64,000 nt of DNA from Kingella negevensis (GCF_030177895.1 NZ_CP123448.1:186001-250000), one strand, 5' to 3'; shown: positions 43,417 to 51,838, numbered from the stretch's first letter. The notes: a model not told the origin generated them from the letters alone. A program made the numbers and translations.

Positions 43417-44271
43417 TTATTGTGCGGTGAACGTAGCCGTTTTGCTGCCTTTGCGTGCAGCTTCAACGTCAATCGGTTGTCCGCCAAACGTAGCAGTTGA
43501 GCCGCTTGCGTAACCTAAACGCACTTCAAACGGTGCACCATCTTTGAAACGATGTTCGCTGTGACCAGGCACAATTTGGTTAATCAACACTTCGCCTTTG
43601 TTGTTGGTAACAGTCAGCATGGTGCGATAACGTGCCGTAATCACCAATTCACCTGGAACTGGAGCTGCACCTTGCATAATGGCTTGTGCTGGCGATGAAG
43701 CGATGCTGTCAGCAGACGCAGTAACGGTTTGCGTGTCGCTTGCTGTCATTGGTTTCACAATCACATTGGTGCTGTTTGGCACGTTGGGTACAGATGCCTC
43801 ACTAGCGACGCTAATTTTAGCGGTGCTGGTGGCTTCTTGCTTAGCGTTTTCAGTTTGTGATTTGTTTTGCCATGCGTAAACCCCGTAACCAATCGTACCA
43901 ATGGCTAGCACGCCAAAAATCCATGTCGGGAAAGGTTTTTTGCGTTGTTCATTGCTGAAATTCAGGCTGCCAACGGTTTTAGAAGTGTTGCGAACCGCTG
44001 CTGGTGGGGAAATATTGGCTAAAGCATTGTCTAAAATTTCTTCATCAATATCTAAAAAACGGCCATAACTGCGCAAGAAGCCGCGCACAAAAACAGGCTC
44101 TGGCAAACTTTCGTAATCGCCTTTTTCTAATGCTTCTACTTGGCGGGCAGGTAATTTCAAGCGCTCTGCAACTTCTCCGATAGATAAATTGCACTTTTCA
44201 CGTTGGTGGCGCAATTCGTTGCCTAATGTGATGGCTGCGTTATTTTGATTTTGTGAATTTTCTTGTGTCAT
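43417..44271 (-). CDS. rodZ: RodZ-type helix-turn-helix membrane protein
   Basis: 284 residues. The cytoplasmic HTH domain covers about 15-80 (LGNELRHQREKCNLSIGEVAERLKLPARQVEALEKGDY, then FVRGFLRSYGRFLDID). One membrane helix lies at about 112-132. A Ser/Ala/Thr-rich periplasmic linker leads to a beta-rich DUF4115-like domain (about 205-284). RodZ links MreB to the cell-wall elongation machinery in rods; in this family it is often annotated only as a transcriptional regulator. It overlaps pilF by four bases. Its role in a Neisseriaceae cell depends on whether MreB is present, which the window does not show. Confidence 0.88.
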   Translation of the reverse strand: MTQENSQNQNNAAITLGNELRHQREKCNLSIGEVAERLKLPARQVEALEKGDYESLPEPVFVRGFLRSYGRFLDIDEEILDNALANISPPAAVRNTSKTVGSLNFSNEQRKKPFPTWIFGVLAIGTIGYGVYAWQNKSQTENAKQEATSTAKISVASEASVPNVPNSTNVIVKPMTASDTQTVTASADSIASSPAQAIMQGAAPVPGELVITARYRTMLTVTNNKGEVLINQIVPGHSEHRFKDGAPFEVRLGYASGSTATFGGQPIDVEAARKGSKTATFTAQ

Positions 44272-45065
44272 TGTGTATTACCTGACGTGATTGATTTGAG
44301 TTCATCTGAATAAGGGTAATTGGCTTGCAATTGCGCTTGATATTCTGATGCGTTTTGGTCTTCACCATTGGCTTTGGCAATATGATAACCCAATAATAAG
44401 TCATCTGCATTTAATGCGGCGACGAGACTTTGATATTTGCGGAATGAGCGGTCTGCTTCTGCTAATTTTTCATTTCCTAGATAAGCACGCGCACGTTCTT
44501 TGTGGACGGGTACAAAATCAGGATTATTTTGTAATGCGCGTTCGAAATATGCGTCTGCCATGTTGACTTGCCCTGATTTTGCCGTGCAAATGCCTTTGTT
44601 TAAATAGCTCACTTCTGGTGATGGGTAAGTTGGGTCTTGCAACGCTTTATCGAAATAAGCAATACTTTGAGTAGGCATATTTTTGGCGCTGCACAGGAAC
44701 CAACCGTAGTTATTATTGATTTCTGCGCTATTTGGACTAATAGATAAGGCACGGCGGAAACTTTCTTCGGCTTTATCCGTTACTTTTAAATGCTGATAGA
44801 TTTGTGCACGAACCAACCATGCAAAGTCGTAATTAGGAAATTCTTTTAAGACTTCTTCAATGGTTTTTGTGGCAGAACGGTAGTCGCCAGCACGGGTGTA
44901 TTCAATGGCTAATTGGGTTCTGATTTGAGAGCTTTCCTTGGCAATTTCGCTACGACTACGCTTTTTTAATTTTGCGATGCTATTTCCTTCTGTAACGCAG
45001 CCTGAAAGCATAGTCCCCAAGCCAATTGCTATGGCTATTTTGGCTAACCAACTGGTTTTCATCAT
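44268..45065 (-). CDS. pilF: Type IV pilus biogenesis/stability lipoprotein PilF (PilW)
   Basis: 265 residues from the ATG at 45065, which overlaps the rlmN stop (TAATG). An upstream in-frame start would read through rlmN and add no signal. The lipoprotein signal ends TMLSGC. TPR repeats follow from about residue 50 to 250 (RTQLAIEYTRAGDYRSATKTIEEVL, YDFAWLVRAQIYQHLKVTDKAEESFRRAL, AEINNNYGWFLC). In Neisseria this outer-membrane lipoprotein (called PilW) stabilises the PilQ secretin and pilus fibres; naming of PilF differs between genera. Confidence 0.92.
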   Translation of the reverse strand: MMKTSWLAKIAIAIGLGTMLSGCVTEGNSIAKLKKRSRSEIAKESSQIRTQLAIEYTRAGDYRSATKTIEEVLKEFPNYDFAWLVRAQIYQHLKVTDKAEESFRRALSISPNSAEINNNYGWFLCSAKNMPTQSIAYFDKALQDPTYPSPEVSYLNKGICTAKSGQVNMADAYFERALQNNPDFVPVHKERARAYLGNEKLAEADRSFRKYQSLVAALNADDLLLGYHIAKANGEDQNASEYQAQLQANYPYSDELKSITSGNTQ

Positions 45066-46156
45066 TATTTCATCTCCGCGTAAATCTGTTGCCATTTTTC
45101 TTGGCGTTTCGTTTTGTCTTTCACTTGCCCCGCTAATTGACCGCAAGCCGCATCAATATCATCGCCGCGCGTTTTGCGAACAGTAGTAATCAAATCCGCT
45201 TCCATCAAAATTTCTTTGAAAATATTGATATTTTTGTTGCTAGAACGCTCGTAGCCAGAATTAGGGAATGGATTAAACGGAATCAAATTAAATTTGCACG
45301 GCGTGTCTTTGACCAATTCCACCAATTCACGCGCGTGTTCAGGTTTATCGTTCACGCCGTCTAACATCACATATTCAAACGTGATGAAATCGCGCGGGGC
45401 TTTTTCCAAATAACGGTTACAGGCTGCCATCAATTCTTTGAGCGGATATTTTTTGTTCAGCGGCACAATTTGGTCGCGCACCGCATCGTTTGACGCGTGA
45501 AGCGACACCGCCAACGCCACAGGCATATCTTCTTTCAACCTGTCCATTTGCGGCACCATGCCCGATGTGGATACGGTTACGCGGCGACGCGACAAGCCAT
45601 AGCCGTGGTCGTCCAACATGATTGACAGCGCGTTAATCACGTTGTCGTAATTCGCCAACGGTTCGCCCATGCCCATCATCACGACATTGGAAATCACGCG
45701 TTCATTTTTTGGTGTAACGCCTAAGGCTTTGTTTGCCCACCATAATTGTCCGATGATTTCGGCGGTGGATAAATTGCGGTTGAAGCCTTGTCGCCCTGTT
45801 GAACAAAATGTGCATTCCAACGCGCAACCCACTTGCGATGAAATACACAACGTACCACGCTCGGTTTCGGGAATAAACACGGTTTCTACACCGTTACCTG
45901 TGCCGACGTCTAGCAGCCATTTGCGTGTGCCGTCTTTGGATTCTTGCGAAGTCATCAAGGCTGGAATGCCAACTTCGGCTTGTTGTTCCAATTTGGCGCG
46001 TAGGGATTTTGCTAAATCGGTCATTTCGCCAAAATTTTCTGCTCCGCTTTGATGAATCCAGCGCATAACTTGTTTGGCGCGGAATGGTTTTTCGCCCATT
46101 TGCGCGAAGTGTTCGGTGAGTGCAGGTAAGTCAAAATTGAGCAGATTGGTTTTCAT
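45065..46156 (-). CDS. rlmN: 23S rRNA/tRNA adenine-C2 methyltransferase RlmN
   Basis: 363 residues. This radical-SAM enzyme methylates A2503 of 23S rRNA and A37 of some tRNAs. The cluster motif is [21 protein letters not shown] (CxxxCxxC). Near the end, [17 protein letters not shown] holds the catalytic Cys that forms a methyl-enzyme intermediate, and the paired upstream Cys is in the radical core. [18 protein letters not shown] is diagnostic. It is the first gene of the rlmN-pilF-rodZ-ispG run. Confidence 0.96.
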   Translation of the reverse strand: MKTNLLNFDLPALTEHFAQMGEKPFRAKQVMRWIHQSGAENFGEMTDLAKSLRAKLEQQAEVGIPALMTSQESKDGTRKWLLDVGTGNGVETVFIPETERGTLCISSQVGCALECTFCSTGRQGFNRNLSTAEIIGQLWWANKALGVTPKNERVISNVVMMGMGEPLANYDNVINALSIMLDDHGYGLSRRRVTVSTSGMVPQMDRLKEDMPVALAVSLHASNDAVRDQIVPLNKKYPLKELMAACNRYLEKAPRDFITFEYVMLDGVNDKPEHARELVELVKDTPCKFNLIPFNPFPNSGYERSSNKNINIFKEILMEADLITTVRKTRGDDIDAACGQLAGQVKDKTKRQEKWQQIYAEMK

Positions 46157-46287
46157 GTGGTTTGTGTTTCTTAATTTGCAGCCTGAAAACGGTTTTTCAG
46201 GCTGCGATAATAGGTTGTAAAAGGGCTATTTTATCAAGGTTTCAGGGCTTTGTGTGATTTGACTTTGGGGCAGCCTGAAAAACGCGT

Positions 46288-46293
46288 TACAAT
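46288..46293 (+). promoter_or_regulatory. Candidate -10 box for hpnD
   Basis: TACAAT lies about 20-40 bases before the alternative hpnD starts, in the pattern gcgttACAATc common in Neisseriaceae promoters. The -35 region overlaps an uptake word. Confidence 0.4.
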
Positions 46294-46312
46294 CTTTTCC
46301 AGTTTTATTTTG

Positions 46313-47176
46313 ATGATGAATAGTGAGATGACTCCGATTGAATATTGCCGTGAAAAGGCGCGTTCTAGTGGTTCTAGTTTTTTGACGAGCTTTTATTTTT
46401 TGTCGCCAGAGCAGGTGGATGCGATGACGGTTTTGTATGCGTTTTGCCGTGAGCTGGACGATGTGGTGGACGATTGTGTGGACAAAAATCAGGCGCGTGA
46501 ATTGTTGTCGAAGTGGCGCGCGGATTTGGCGAAGGTTTTTCAGGCTGCGTTGCCTGAATTTCCTGTGAATCAGGCATTGGCGGAAATTGTGCCTGTTTTC
46601 AGGCTGCCTGAAAATGAGCTGGTGGAATTGATTAACGGCATGGAAATGGATTTGGATTCTGTGCGTTATGAAAATTTTGCGGATTTGCAGCAATATTGTT
46701 ACCGCGTGGCGGGGGTGGTGGGTTTGCTGATTGCGCGGATTTTGGGCTTTGAAGATGAACGGACTTTGTTGTATGCGGAAAAGCTGGGCTTGGCATTGCA
46801 ACTGACGAATATCATGCGTGATGTGGGCGAAGATGCGTTGATGGGGCGGATTTATTTGCCGTTGGACGAGTTGGCGCGGTTTGGGGTGTCGGAAGCAGAT
46901 GTGTTGGCGCGGTGGTATTCGCCTGAATTTGAGCGGTTTATGCGGTTTCAGTTGGAACGGGCGCAGGAAACTTATCGGGAAGCGGTGGCGTTGCTGCCTG
47001 AAAGGGATAGGCAGTCGCAAAAGGTGGGGCTGATTATGGGGGGAATTTATTATGCGTTGTTGCTGGAAATGGAAAAGGTTGGCTGGCAACGGGTTTTGGC
47101 TGGGAAAACACGGTTGTCTAAATGGGGGAAATTGTGGGCGGCTTTGTGGGTTTGGTTGTTTGGGTTTAAGCCTTGA
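46313..47176 (+). CDS. hpnD: Presqualene diphosphate synthase HpnD
   Basis: About 287 residues. It joins two farnesyl diphosphates into presqualene diphosphate, the entry to hopanoid or squalene synthesis. The two Asp-rich metal motifs are DDVVDDC (about residue 51-57) and NIMRDVGEDALMGRIYLP. EYCREKARSSGSSFLTSFYFL at the start is typical. Start uncertain: ATG at 46313, 46316 or 46328 (MTPIEYC) are all possible and none has a good ribosome site. No hpnC, hpnE or shc gene lies nearby. Several uptake words are read as FQAA, FRLPEN and LPER. Confidence 0.88.
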   Translation: MMNSEMTPIEYCREKARSSGSSFLTSFYFLSPEQVDAMTVLYAFCRELDDVVDDCVDKNQARELLSKWRADLAKVFQAALPEFPVNQALAEIVPVFRLPENELVELINGMEMDLDSVRYENFADLQQYCYRVAGVVGLLIARILGFEDERTLLYAEKLGLALQLTNIMRDVGEDALMGRIYLPLDELARFGVSEADVLARWYSPEFERFMRFQLERAQETYREAVALLPERDRQSQKVGLIMGGIYYALLLEMEKVGWQRVLAGKTRLSKWGKLWAALWVWLFGFKP

Positions 47177-47227
47177 TTGAATACAGCCTGAAAGATATAA
47201 ATACCGTAGGGGTGTAAATACATCATA

Positions 47228-47264
47228 AAGCAGCCTGAAACTATTTTCAGGCTGCTTTTTATGG
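47228..47264. terminator. Bidirectional uptake-word hairpin, hpnD / binding protein gene
   Basis: AAAGCAGCCTGAAA pairs with TTTCAGGCTGCTTTTT, in the gap between two convergent genes. Confidence 0.75.
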
Positions 47265-47268
47265 GCGA

Positions 47269-48078
47269 TTATTTCCAGTATTTTTTGCGTAGGGTCTCGT
47301 AAGTGCCGTCTGCTTTCACGGCGGCTAAGCCTTCGTTGAGTTTGGCGAGTAACTCGGCATTGCCTTTTTTCACGGCGAATGCGTAGTGTTGAACGGGCAG
47401 TGATTCGTCATGCACGATAACGGCTTTGCTGTCGGGGTATTCTTTGGCGTAATAGCTCAAAGGTGCATCGCTACCAATGACGGCATCTGCACTGCCTCTG
47501 AGTACGTCTTTGGCAGCTAACCAGATGGTGCTTTGTTTGATGATGTTGCTTTTGTCGGCAAGCCCAAACATAGGGACGAGTGATTCGGATACGGAACCTT
47601 GTTGCAGGGAGATTTTTTTGCCTTTTAAGGCGGCGAATCCTTTGGCTGAACCTAATTCGTTTTTAACCAGCATAACGTAGTGGTAATCGTAATGCGGTTG
47701 TGAAAAGTCCATGGTTTGGGCGCGTTCGTCGGTCATGGTTACGGCACCTGCGACAATGTCGGCTTTTCCTGTGTTGAGTGTGTCAAACAGTCCAACCCAT
47801 GTGTGTACATCGTATTTGAGTTTGAAGCCTTGCTTTTGGGCGATGGCTTCTAATAGGTCGTGTTCAAACCCTGTTGCACCACTTGGACTTTTGGGGTCGC
47901 GCATGATGAAGGGGAGGGTATCAGATTCGGACATGACGGTGTAGACTTTTTCGCTGCTGTTGGCGGTGGCTGGTGCGGCGGTGGGGGGTTCTTTTGGTTC
48001 TGCTTTTTGTTGTTGGCTTTCGTTTTGACATGCGCTAAGTGCCAAAATACTGCAAGCTAAAATGGCTAATTTTTTCAT
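47269..48078 (-). CDS. Amino acid ABC transporter substrate-binding lipoprotein (family 3)
   Basis: 269 residues. The signal peptide ends LALSAC with a lipidated Cys at about residue 17, then a flexible Glu/Pro/Ala-rich spacer. The binding domain has the family 3 pattern: DLLEAIAQKQGFKLKYDVHTWVGLFDTLNTGKADIVAGAVTMT, then FSQPHYDYHYVMLVKN and LQQGSVSESLVPMF. The ligand cannot be named from sequence alone; polar amino acids are likely. No permease or ATPase gene is next to it, so it either serves a distant transporter or acts as an orphan receptor. Confidence 0.88.
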   Translation of the reverse strand: MKKLAILACSILALSACQNESQQQKAEPKEPPTAAPATANSSEKVYTVMSESDTLPFIMRDPKSPSGATGFEHDLLEAIAQKQGFKLKYDVHTWVGLFDTLNTGKADIVAGAVTMTDERAQTMDFSQPHYDYHYVMLVKNELGSAKGFAALKGKKISLQQGSVSESLVPMFGLADKSNIIKQSTIWLAAKDVLRGSADAVIGSDAPLSYYAKEYPDSKAVIVHDESLPVQHYAFAVKKGNAELLAKLNEGLAAVKADGTYETLRKKYWK

Positions 48079-48215
48079 GGTTATTTCTCCAAAATTTCAT
48101 GTTGTTGTTAGAAGTTGATATTGTATGCTGTATTTTTGGAGACTGTATTGCTTTTTGAAACAAGGTTGATTTAATGCAATGAATTGATTATAAAGAAATT
48201 TTATTATAAAAATAC

Positions 48216-48254
48216 AAAAGCAGCCTGAAACTTATTTTCAGGCTGCTTTTAGTT
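48216..48254. terminator. Uptake-word hairpin terminator of the dnaJ-domain gene
   Basis: AAAAGCAGCCTGAAA pairs with TTTCAGGCTGCTTTT. The rnhA-dnaJ-domain transcript reads toward it on the minus strand. Confidence 0.7.
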
Positions 48255-49138
48255 TAGTAGCTGACTGACGGTGCGTGCCCACGTTGTAAGTAAACGGTGG
48301 CATCACGCGCGTAATCATTGAGCGAAATGTTTTCAGTGTGCATTTCTTCGCCGTCGTCTAACTGGCGGTAACGAATGGCGTATGTGCCTGCGTCTAAGCC
48401 GTCTAACACAAATTGGCTGCGCTCGTTCAGGAAGAAGGTGCGTAAAACTTGCGGTTGGTCAGTCGTATAAAGTTCGGCGAATACGTCTGAGCTGTTGCGG
48501 ATGTTTTCCACGATGATACGCATTTTTCCTGTTTGGCTGCGCACTTGGGTGTAACCACTGATATACGATGAATCTTGTGGGAACGGTGTGCCATTGGGTG
48601 CGGTGGTTGGGCGAATGTAAGCAGTTGTTGCGGGTGTGGTGCTGGCAACGGTTACATTTGATGCAGCTTGCGAAACCGTGGCAGTTGTGCCATTTTCAGG
48701 CTGCACCACAATCACAGTCGGCTGTTGTTCGACTACTTGGCGATGCCCAACCATATAGGTAACTTGTAAGGCGAGCAGGGCGGTTAGAATCACACATACA
48801 CCAATAATCAACATATATAAGTTACGCTTTTTATGCGAATCTTCTTTTTTGTTTTCAGGCTGCGATACCACGACATTTTTGCGAGATGTAACCACAATCT
48901 GATATTCGCTTTCCATTTCCAACGCTTCTTGCTCTCGAATCCACAAATCGTGTCGCGCACGCATCGTCGGGTCGGATAAAACTTCATACGCGCGATTGAT
49001 GATTTGCATGATGCGGTGAGCGTTGGGGTCTGGATTGTAGTCTGGGTGGTATTGTTTGGATAAACGGCGGTATGCTTTGCGAATGGTGTCGGCATCAGCA
49101 TTACGCGGAACGTGTAAATTATCGTAGTGAGTACGCAT
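48254..49138 (-). CDS. Membrane-anchored DnaJ-domain protein
   Basis: 294 residues. The J domain is at the N-terminus (about 3-68) with the HPD motif in LSKQYHPDYNPDPNAH, needed to stimulate DnaK. A single membrane helix lies at about 107-127 (LYMLIIGVCVILTALLALQV). A Thr/Ala-rich linker and a beta-rich C-terminal domain (about 190-290, FFLNERSQFVLDGLDAGTYAIRYR) follow. The Gly/Phe region and zinc fingers of true DnaJ are absent. With the J domain inside, the C-terminal domain would be periplasmic. Start ATG overlaps the rnhA stop by one base (TAATG). Confidence 0.85.
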   Translation of the reverse strand: MRTHYDNLHVPRNADADTIRKAYRRLSKQYHPDYNPDPNAHRIMQIINRAYEVLSDPTMRARHDLWIREQEALEMESEYQIVVTSRKNVVVSQPENKKEDSHKKRNLYMLIIGVCVILTALLALQVTYMVGHRQVVEQQPTVIVVQPENGTTATVSQAASNVTVASTTPATTAYIRPTTAPNGTPFPQDSSYISGYTQVRSQTGKMRIIVENIRNSSDVFAELYTTDQPQVLRTFFLNERSQFVLDGLDAGTYAIRYRQLDDGEEMHTENISLNDYARDATVYLQRGHAPSVSY

Positions 49139-49581
49139 TATTTTTTTCCTGCTCGTGCTGCGCCCATGTTGGCGAGTTCATCAGCACGCTCGTTTTCTGG
49201 GTGTCCTGTGTGTCCACGCACCCAAGTCCACTCTATTTGGTGTTGCGCGGCGAGTTCGTCTAAACGTCGCCACAATGTTTCATTTTTTACGGGCTGTTTC
49301 GATGCGGTTTTCCAGCCATTTTTTTTCCAACCGTGAATCCAGCTTTCCATGCCATTTTTCACATATTGCGAATCGGTGCAAATCACCACATGGCATGGGC
49401 GCGTGAGTTGCGCCAATCCTTCAATAATCGCCGTGAGTTCCATGCGATTGTTGGTTGTGTCCACTTCGCCGCCGAACAATTCCTTTTCGTGCGAGCCATA
49501 ACGCAACAATGCCCCCCAACCCCCAACACCAGGATTGCCCTTGCACGCGCCGTCTGTGTAAAGATAAACGGTTTTTTCCAT
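49138..49581 (-). CDS. rnhA: Ribonuclease HI
   Basis: 147 residues. It cuts RNA in RNA-DNA hybrids. The acidic catalytic set is visible: Asp in [16 protein letters not shown], Glu in [13 protein letters not shown], Asp in [12 protein letters not shown], and the last Asp in [15 protein letters not shown]. The length is as in E. coli. It overlaps the following DnaJ-domain gene by one base, so the two are translationally coupled though functionally unrelated. Confidence 0.96.
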   Translation of the reverse strand: MEKTVYLYTDGACKGNPGVGGWGALLRYGSHEKELFGGEVDTTNNRMELTAIIEGLAQLTRPCHVVICTDSQYVKNGMESWIHGWKKNGWKTASKQPVKNETLWRRLDELAAQHQIEWTWVRGHTGHPENERADELANMGAARAGKK

Positions 49582-49675
49582 AAGTATGCAGTATTAAAAA
49601 CAATCAAAATCAGGTAAACTTCGCCCCGTGTGATTTTTCCTACAGGGCGACTAAAATGCAGCCTGAAAAGTTAAA

Positions 49676-49924
49676 TTAACGTTTGGAACGGAAAAATTCG
49701 TCCACCGCGTCTTGAAACAAATCAGCATGAACGCTATTGGTATAACCCAGTTCAGCCACTTCATCTTCAAACGCAGCCTGAACAGATTCCACGACATCTT
49801 CCGCCATATCCTGTGGCAGCGCACGCAAGAAACCTTGAAGTGCAGCCGCCAACACACGATTTTGCATGTGTAATTTATCGTTTACCTCTTCCAAATAGTC
49901 CAAACGTTGCTCTAAATCTTCCAT
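49676..49924 (-). CDS. Small acidic coiled-coil protein, uncharacterised
   Basis: 82 residues. The first 30 (MEDLEQRLDYLEEVNDKLHM and on) form a heptad-like helix; the rest is an acidic helical region with an in-frame uptake word (VQAAF). No motif is recognised. The size and the intact frame with a promoter-sized gap upstream argue for a real gene. It is divergent from the acidic protein gene at 49995, with 70 bases between. Confidence 0.65.
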   Translation of the reverse strand: MEDLEQRLDYLEEVNDKLHMQNRVLAAALQGFLRALPQDMAEDVVESVQAAFEDEVAELGYTNSVHADLFQDAVDEFFRSKR

Positions 49925-49994
49925 GTTTTAAAACCTTTTAATTTTCGTAAAAACCGATATTGTAGCAAAAACCCTTTACACGGACACGCCGATA

Positions 49995-50963
49995 ATGACC
50001 AAATTAGATACAACTTCAACATCAACCATGATTTTCACTTTGGAAGATGACCCAGTAGAAACCCCAGAAGTCGCTCAAGCTGCACCAGCAGAAGAATTTG
50101 AAGACTTACCCGAGTTAGACGAAGCTGAAATCATCAGTGAAACCATCGAGCCGACAGAAACAGAAGTCGCGGCAGCCGAAGAAGAAGCCGAAAACCCAAA
50201 CGAAACCGAATGGGAACGCAGCCTGAAAGCCTTACGCACGCGCCATTTGGAAGAGCAAGTAGAGCAAGAAAAAGAGCCTGAACCCCTGCCAAAAATTGAA
50301 ATCAATCCCCTGCCAAAACGCGAAGTAGTGCAACGTAGCACGGATTATGCCAATTTGTCCGACATCGTAGAAAGCACGTTTGGTGACCAAGAATTAGACG
50401 CAGCCTACCGCGAATACTTGCGCCAAGCCGAAGCTGAACACAACGCCAGCGAAACGATTGTGGAAGACGATATTGACGTGCTGATTCAAGAAGACTGGCT
50501 CAACGCACAATCCGCCTTACAAAGCGAACACGCACGTAAACAACTCACCGCGTCAAAAACCGTGATTTTGAACGGTTCGCAGCCTGAAAACCTGCCAGAA
50601 ACCGAATTGGACGACAACGCAGATTTGGTTGGCGACAGTTTGAACAGCAACCGCACGCCATTGCCACAAATCGCCGTTCACGTTTACGATTTGCCTGATT
50701 TGCCATCAACGCGCCGCATTCGTGTTGTGTCAGAAAAAGAGCTGATGCAAGGCATTTGCGACAAATTGAAGCCACATTTGAGCAACGCCGTAGCAGGTTT
50801 GGTGCGCCAAGCCTTGCAGCGCAAAATGGCAACTTTATCTTACGATTTACAAGCGATGTTGAACGAAGCCACGCCTGATATGGTGCAAGATGTGTTGGAC
50901 CATAATTTAGATGTGATTTTCCGCACAGTAAAAAATCAGTTGCGTGAAAAAAATAAATCATAA
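49995..50963 (+). CDS. Acidic uncharacterised protein with conserved-looking C-terminal helix region
   Basis: 322 residues. The first 200 are rich in Glu, Asp, Pro and Ala and look disordered (EFEDLPELDEAEIISETIEP). The last 80 (ELMQGICDKLKPHLSNAVAGLVRQAL, TPDMVQDVLDHNLDVIFRTVKNQL) are helical and resemble the short C-terminal helical domains of some polar-organising or DUF2497-type proteins, but the match is loose. The start may be 49995 or the ATG at 50028; neither has a strong ribosome site. In-frame uptake words are read as RSLKA and SQPENLPE. An uptake-word hairpin follows. Confidence 0.65.
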   Translation: MTKLDTTSTSTMIFTLEDDPVETPEVAQAAPAEEFEDLPELDEAEIISETIEPTETEVAAAEEEAENPNETEWERSLKALRTRHLEEQVEQEKEPEPLPKIEINPLPKREVVQRSTDYANLSDIVESTFGDQELDAAYREYLRQAEAEHNASETIVEDDIDVLIQEDWLNAQSALQSEHARKQLTASKTVILNGSQPENLPETELDDNADLVGDSLNSNRTPLPQIAVHVYDLPDLPSTRRIRVVSEKELMQGICDKLKPHLSNAVAGLVRQALQRKMATLSYDLQAMLNEATPDMVQDVLDHNLDVIFRTVKNQLREKNKS

Positions 50964-50966
50964 AAA

Positions 50967-51004
50967 ACAGCAGCCTGAAAAGTTTTTCAGGCTGCATTTT
51001 TATT
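50967..51004. terminator. Uptake-word hairpin terminator upstream of the attenuator region
   Basis: AGCAGCCTGAAAAG and TTTTTCAGGCTGC pair, followed by ATTTTTATTTT. It isolates the promoter at 51010 from the upstream gene. Confidence 0.75.
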
Positions 51005-51009
51005 TTGGC

Positions 51010-51039
51010 TTGACAGATTTAGTCCCAAAGGCGTAAATT
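51010..51039 (+). promoter_or_regulatory. Sigma-70 type promoter for the aromatic leader
   Basis: TTGACA (51010-51015) and TAAATT (51034-51039) are separated by 18 bases. Transcription would start near 51046, giving a leader of about 215 bases before the gene at 51263. It is the best-formed promoter I see in the window. Confidence 0.7.
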
Positions 51040-51078
51040 TTCGCTTACATCATCTTACCTTTCTTAGAAGACTTTATC

Positions 51079-51156
51079 ATGAAAAACTTTGTTGCTTATG
51101 TTGCTTATTATTGGTGGTACACACTTCGGTGCGGTACCGCTTTTTTGCGTGTGTAA
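51079..51156 (+). CDS. Aromatic-residue-rich leader peptide
   Basis: A 25-codon frame with ATG at 51079 and TAA at 51154. Eight of 25 residues are aromatic: Phe 4, Tyr 7, Tyr 10, Tyr 11, Trp 12, Trp 13, Tyr 14 and Phe 22, with the block YYWWY in the middle. The Trp codons (51112-51117) immediately precede or enter the first hairpin. A weak ribosome site (AGAAG) lies nine bases upstream. It is followed by a terminator-like hairpin and then the gene at 51263. The layout is that of trp or phe operon leader peptides, in which ribosome stalling at scarce codons controls transcription. Confidence 0.72.
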   Translation: MKNFVAYVAYYWWYTLRCGTAFLRV

Positions 51157-51206
51157 TTACGGTAACAAAGTTATCCCGCCCCGAAATCTATCGCGGCGGT
51201 TTTTTT
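51113..51206 (+). promoter_or_regulatory. Transcription attenuator (alternative hairpins) after the aromatic leader
   Basis: Hairpin 1:2 pairs GTGGTAC (51114-51120) with GTACCGC (51134-51140), capped by CAC-TTCG-GTG, and is followed by six T. Hairpin 3:4 pairs CCGCC (51176-51180) with GGCGG (51195-51199), plus an inner CG/CG, and is followed by seven T: a standard intrinsic terminator. An alternative 2:3 pairing of GGTGCGG (51128-51134) with CCGCCCC (51176-51182, one mismatch) would block both. A ribosome waiting at the Trp codons covers segment 1 and should favour 2:3 and read-through. This is inferred from pairing by eye, without energy calculation. Confidence 0.65.
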
Positions 51207-51262
51207 ATCTTGCGTTTTGATAACCGCCCGATGTTTAAACCATTAAACCAAAGGAAACCGTT

Positions 51263-51823
51263 ATGAAAACCGCTCAATTATTCCAATCTGATTTTTCTGC
51301 TGAAACTACATTGCGCCAATGTTGCTTGATTACAGACGGCAACGCTCATCGCACGGATTTGTGTGTGAACCCAATTGGTTTTACGCACAAGGATTTGTTA
51401 AGCGAAGCCATGCTGCCTGAAATTCGCACGGTGGCGATGCTGATTGCGGCTTCGCGTTGCGATTTAAGCAAAAATAGCCCTGCCACTTTTACCGATGAAA
51501 TGGACTGGTTTGCGGCGCGTATTTTGGTTTTGCGTGTACGCGCGTTTCATTTGGATGTGAAATTGAATGCGATGTTGCAAACGGCAAATGAACGCGCGAA
51601 GGCGTTTGCACAAAAATTGAATTTGCCTTTTCAGGCTGCGGCTATTCGCCCGAGTTTGCATTTGAAACGTCCTGCGAATATGTTGCTGATGGAATGTGAT
51701 TTGACTGGTGTAGCGCGTGAAAGTGTGTTTGACAATTCTCGTGCGGTTCGGGCGTTGATTCAAGGGGTGAAGTTGGATGTACTAGATGTACACGACGGTC
51801 ATTGTCGCCTTGTCCTAATCTAA
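51263..51823 (+). CDS. Uncharacterised protein under attenuator control, C-terminus formed by a Correia fragment
   Basis: 186 residues, start ATG after AAAGGAAACCG. The first 170 residues (LPEIRTVAMLIAASRCDLSK, FAARILVLRVRAFHLDVKLNAM, PSLHLKRPANMLLMECDLTG) are mostly helical, without signal or membrane segments. I do not recognise the family; it does not show the pattern of chorismate mutase, anthranilate synthase or DAHP synthase. The last 16 codons or so (DVLDVHDGHCRLVLI) are read from a partial Correia-type element, so the natural C-terminus was probably replaced. The aromatic leader upstream suggests a role connected with aromatic amino acids, but this is inference only. Confidence 0.7.
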   Translation: MKTAQLFQSDFSAETTLRQCCLITDGNAHRTDLCVNPIGFTHKDLLSEAMLPEIRTVAMLIAASRCDLSKNSPATFTDEMDWFAARILVLRVRAFHLDVKLNAMLQTANERAKAFAQKLNLPFQAAAIRPSLHLKRPANMLLMECDLTGVARESVFDNSRAVRALIQGVKLDVLDVHDGHCRLVLI

Positions 51824-51838
51824 ATTTAATCCACTATA
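51777..51838. repeat. Correia-type element, right portion only (62 bp)
   Basis: From ATGTACTAGATGTACACG to TTTAATCCACTATA this matches the right part of the intact copy at 62873-62979. The left part and its terminal repeat are absent. It encodes the end and stop codon of the gene at 51263. Confidence 0.85.

Noticed and set aside
51141..51206. Reading the T-runs and hairpins at 51.1 kb as simple tandem terminators of the upstream gene
   Set aside because: The upstream gene already ends at its own uptake-word hairpin (50967-51004), and a good promoter lies between.
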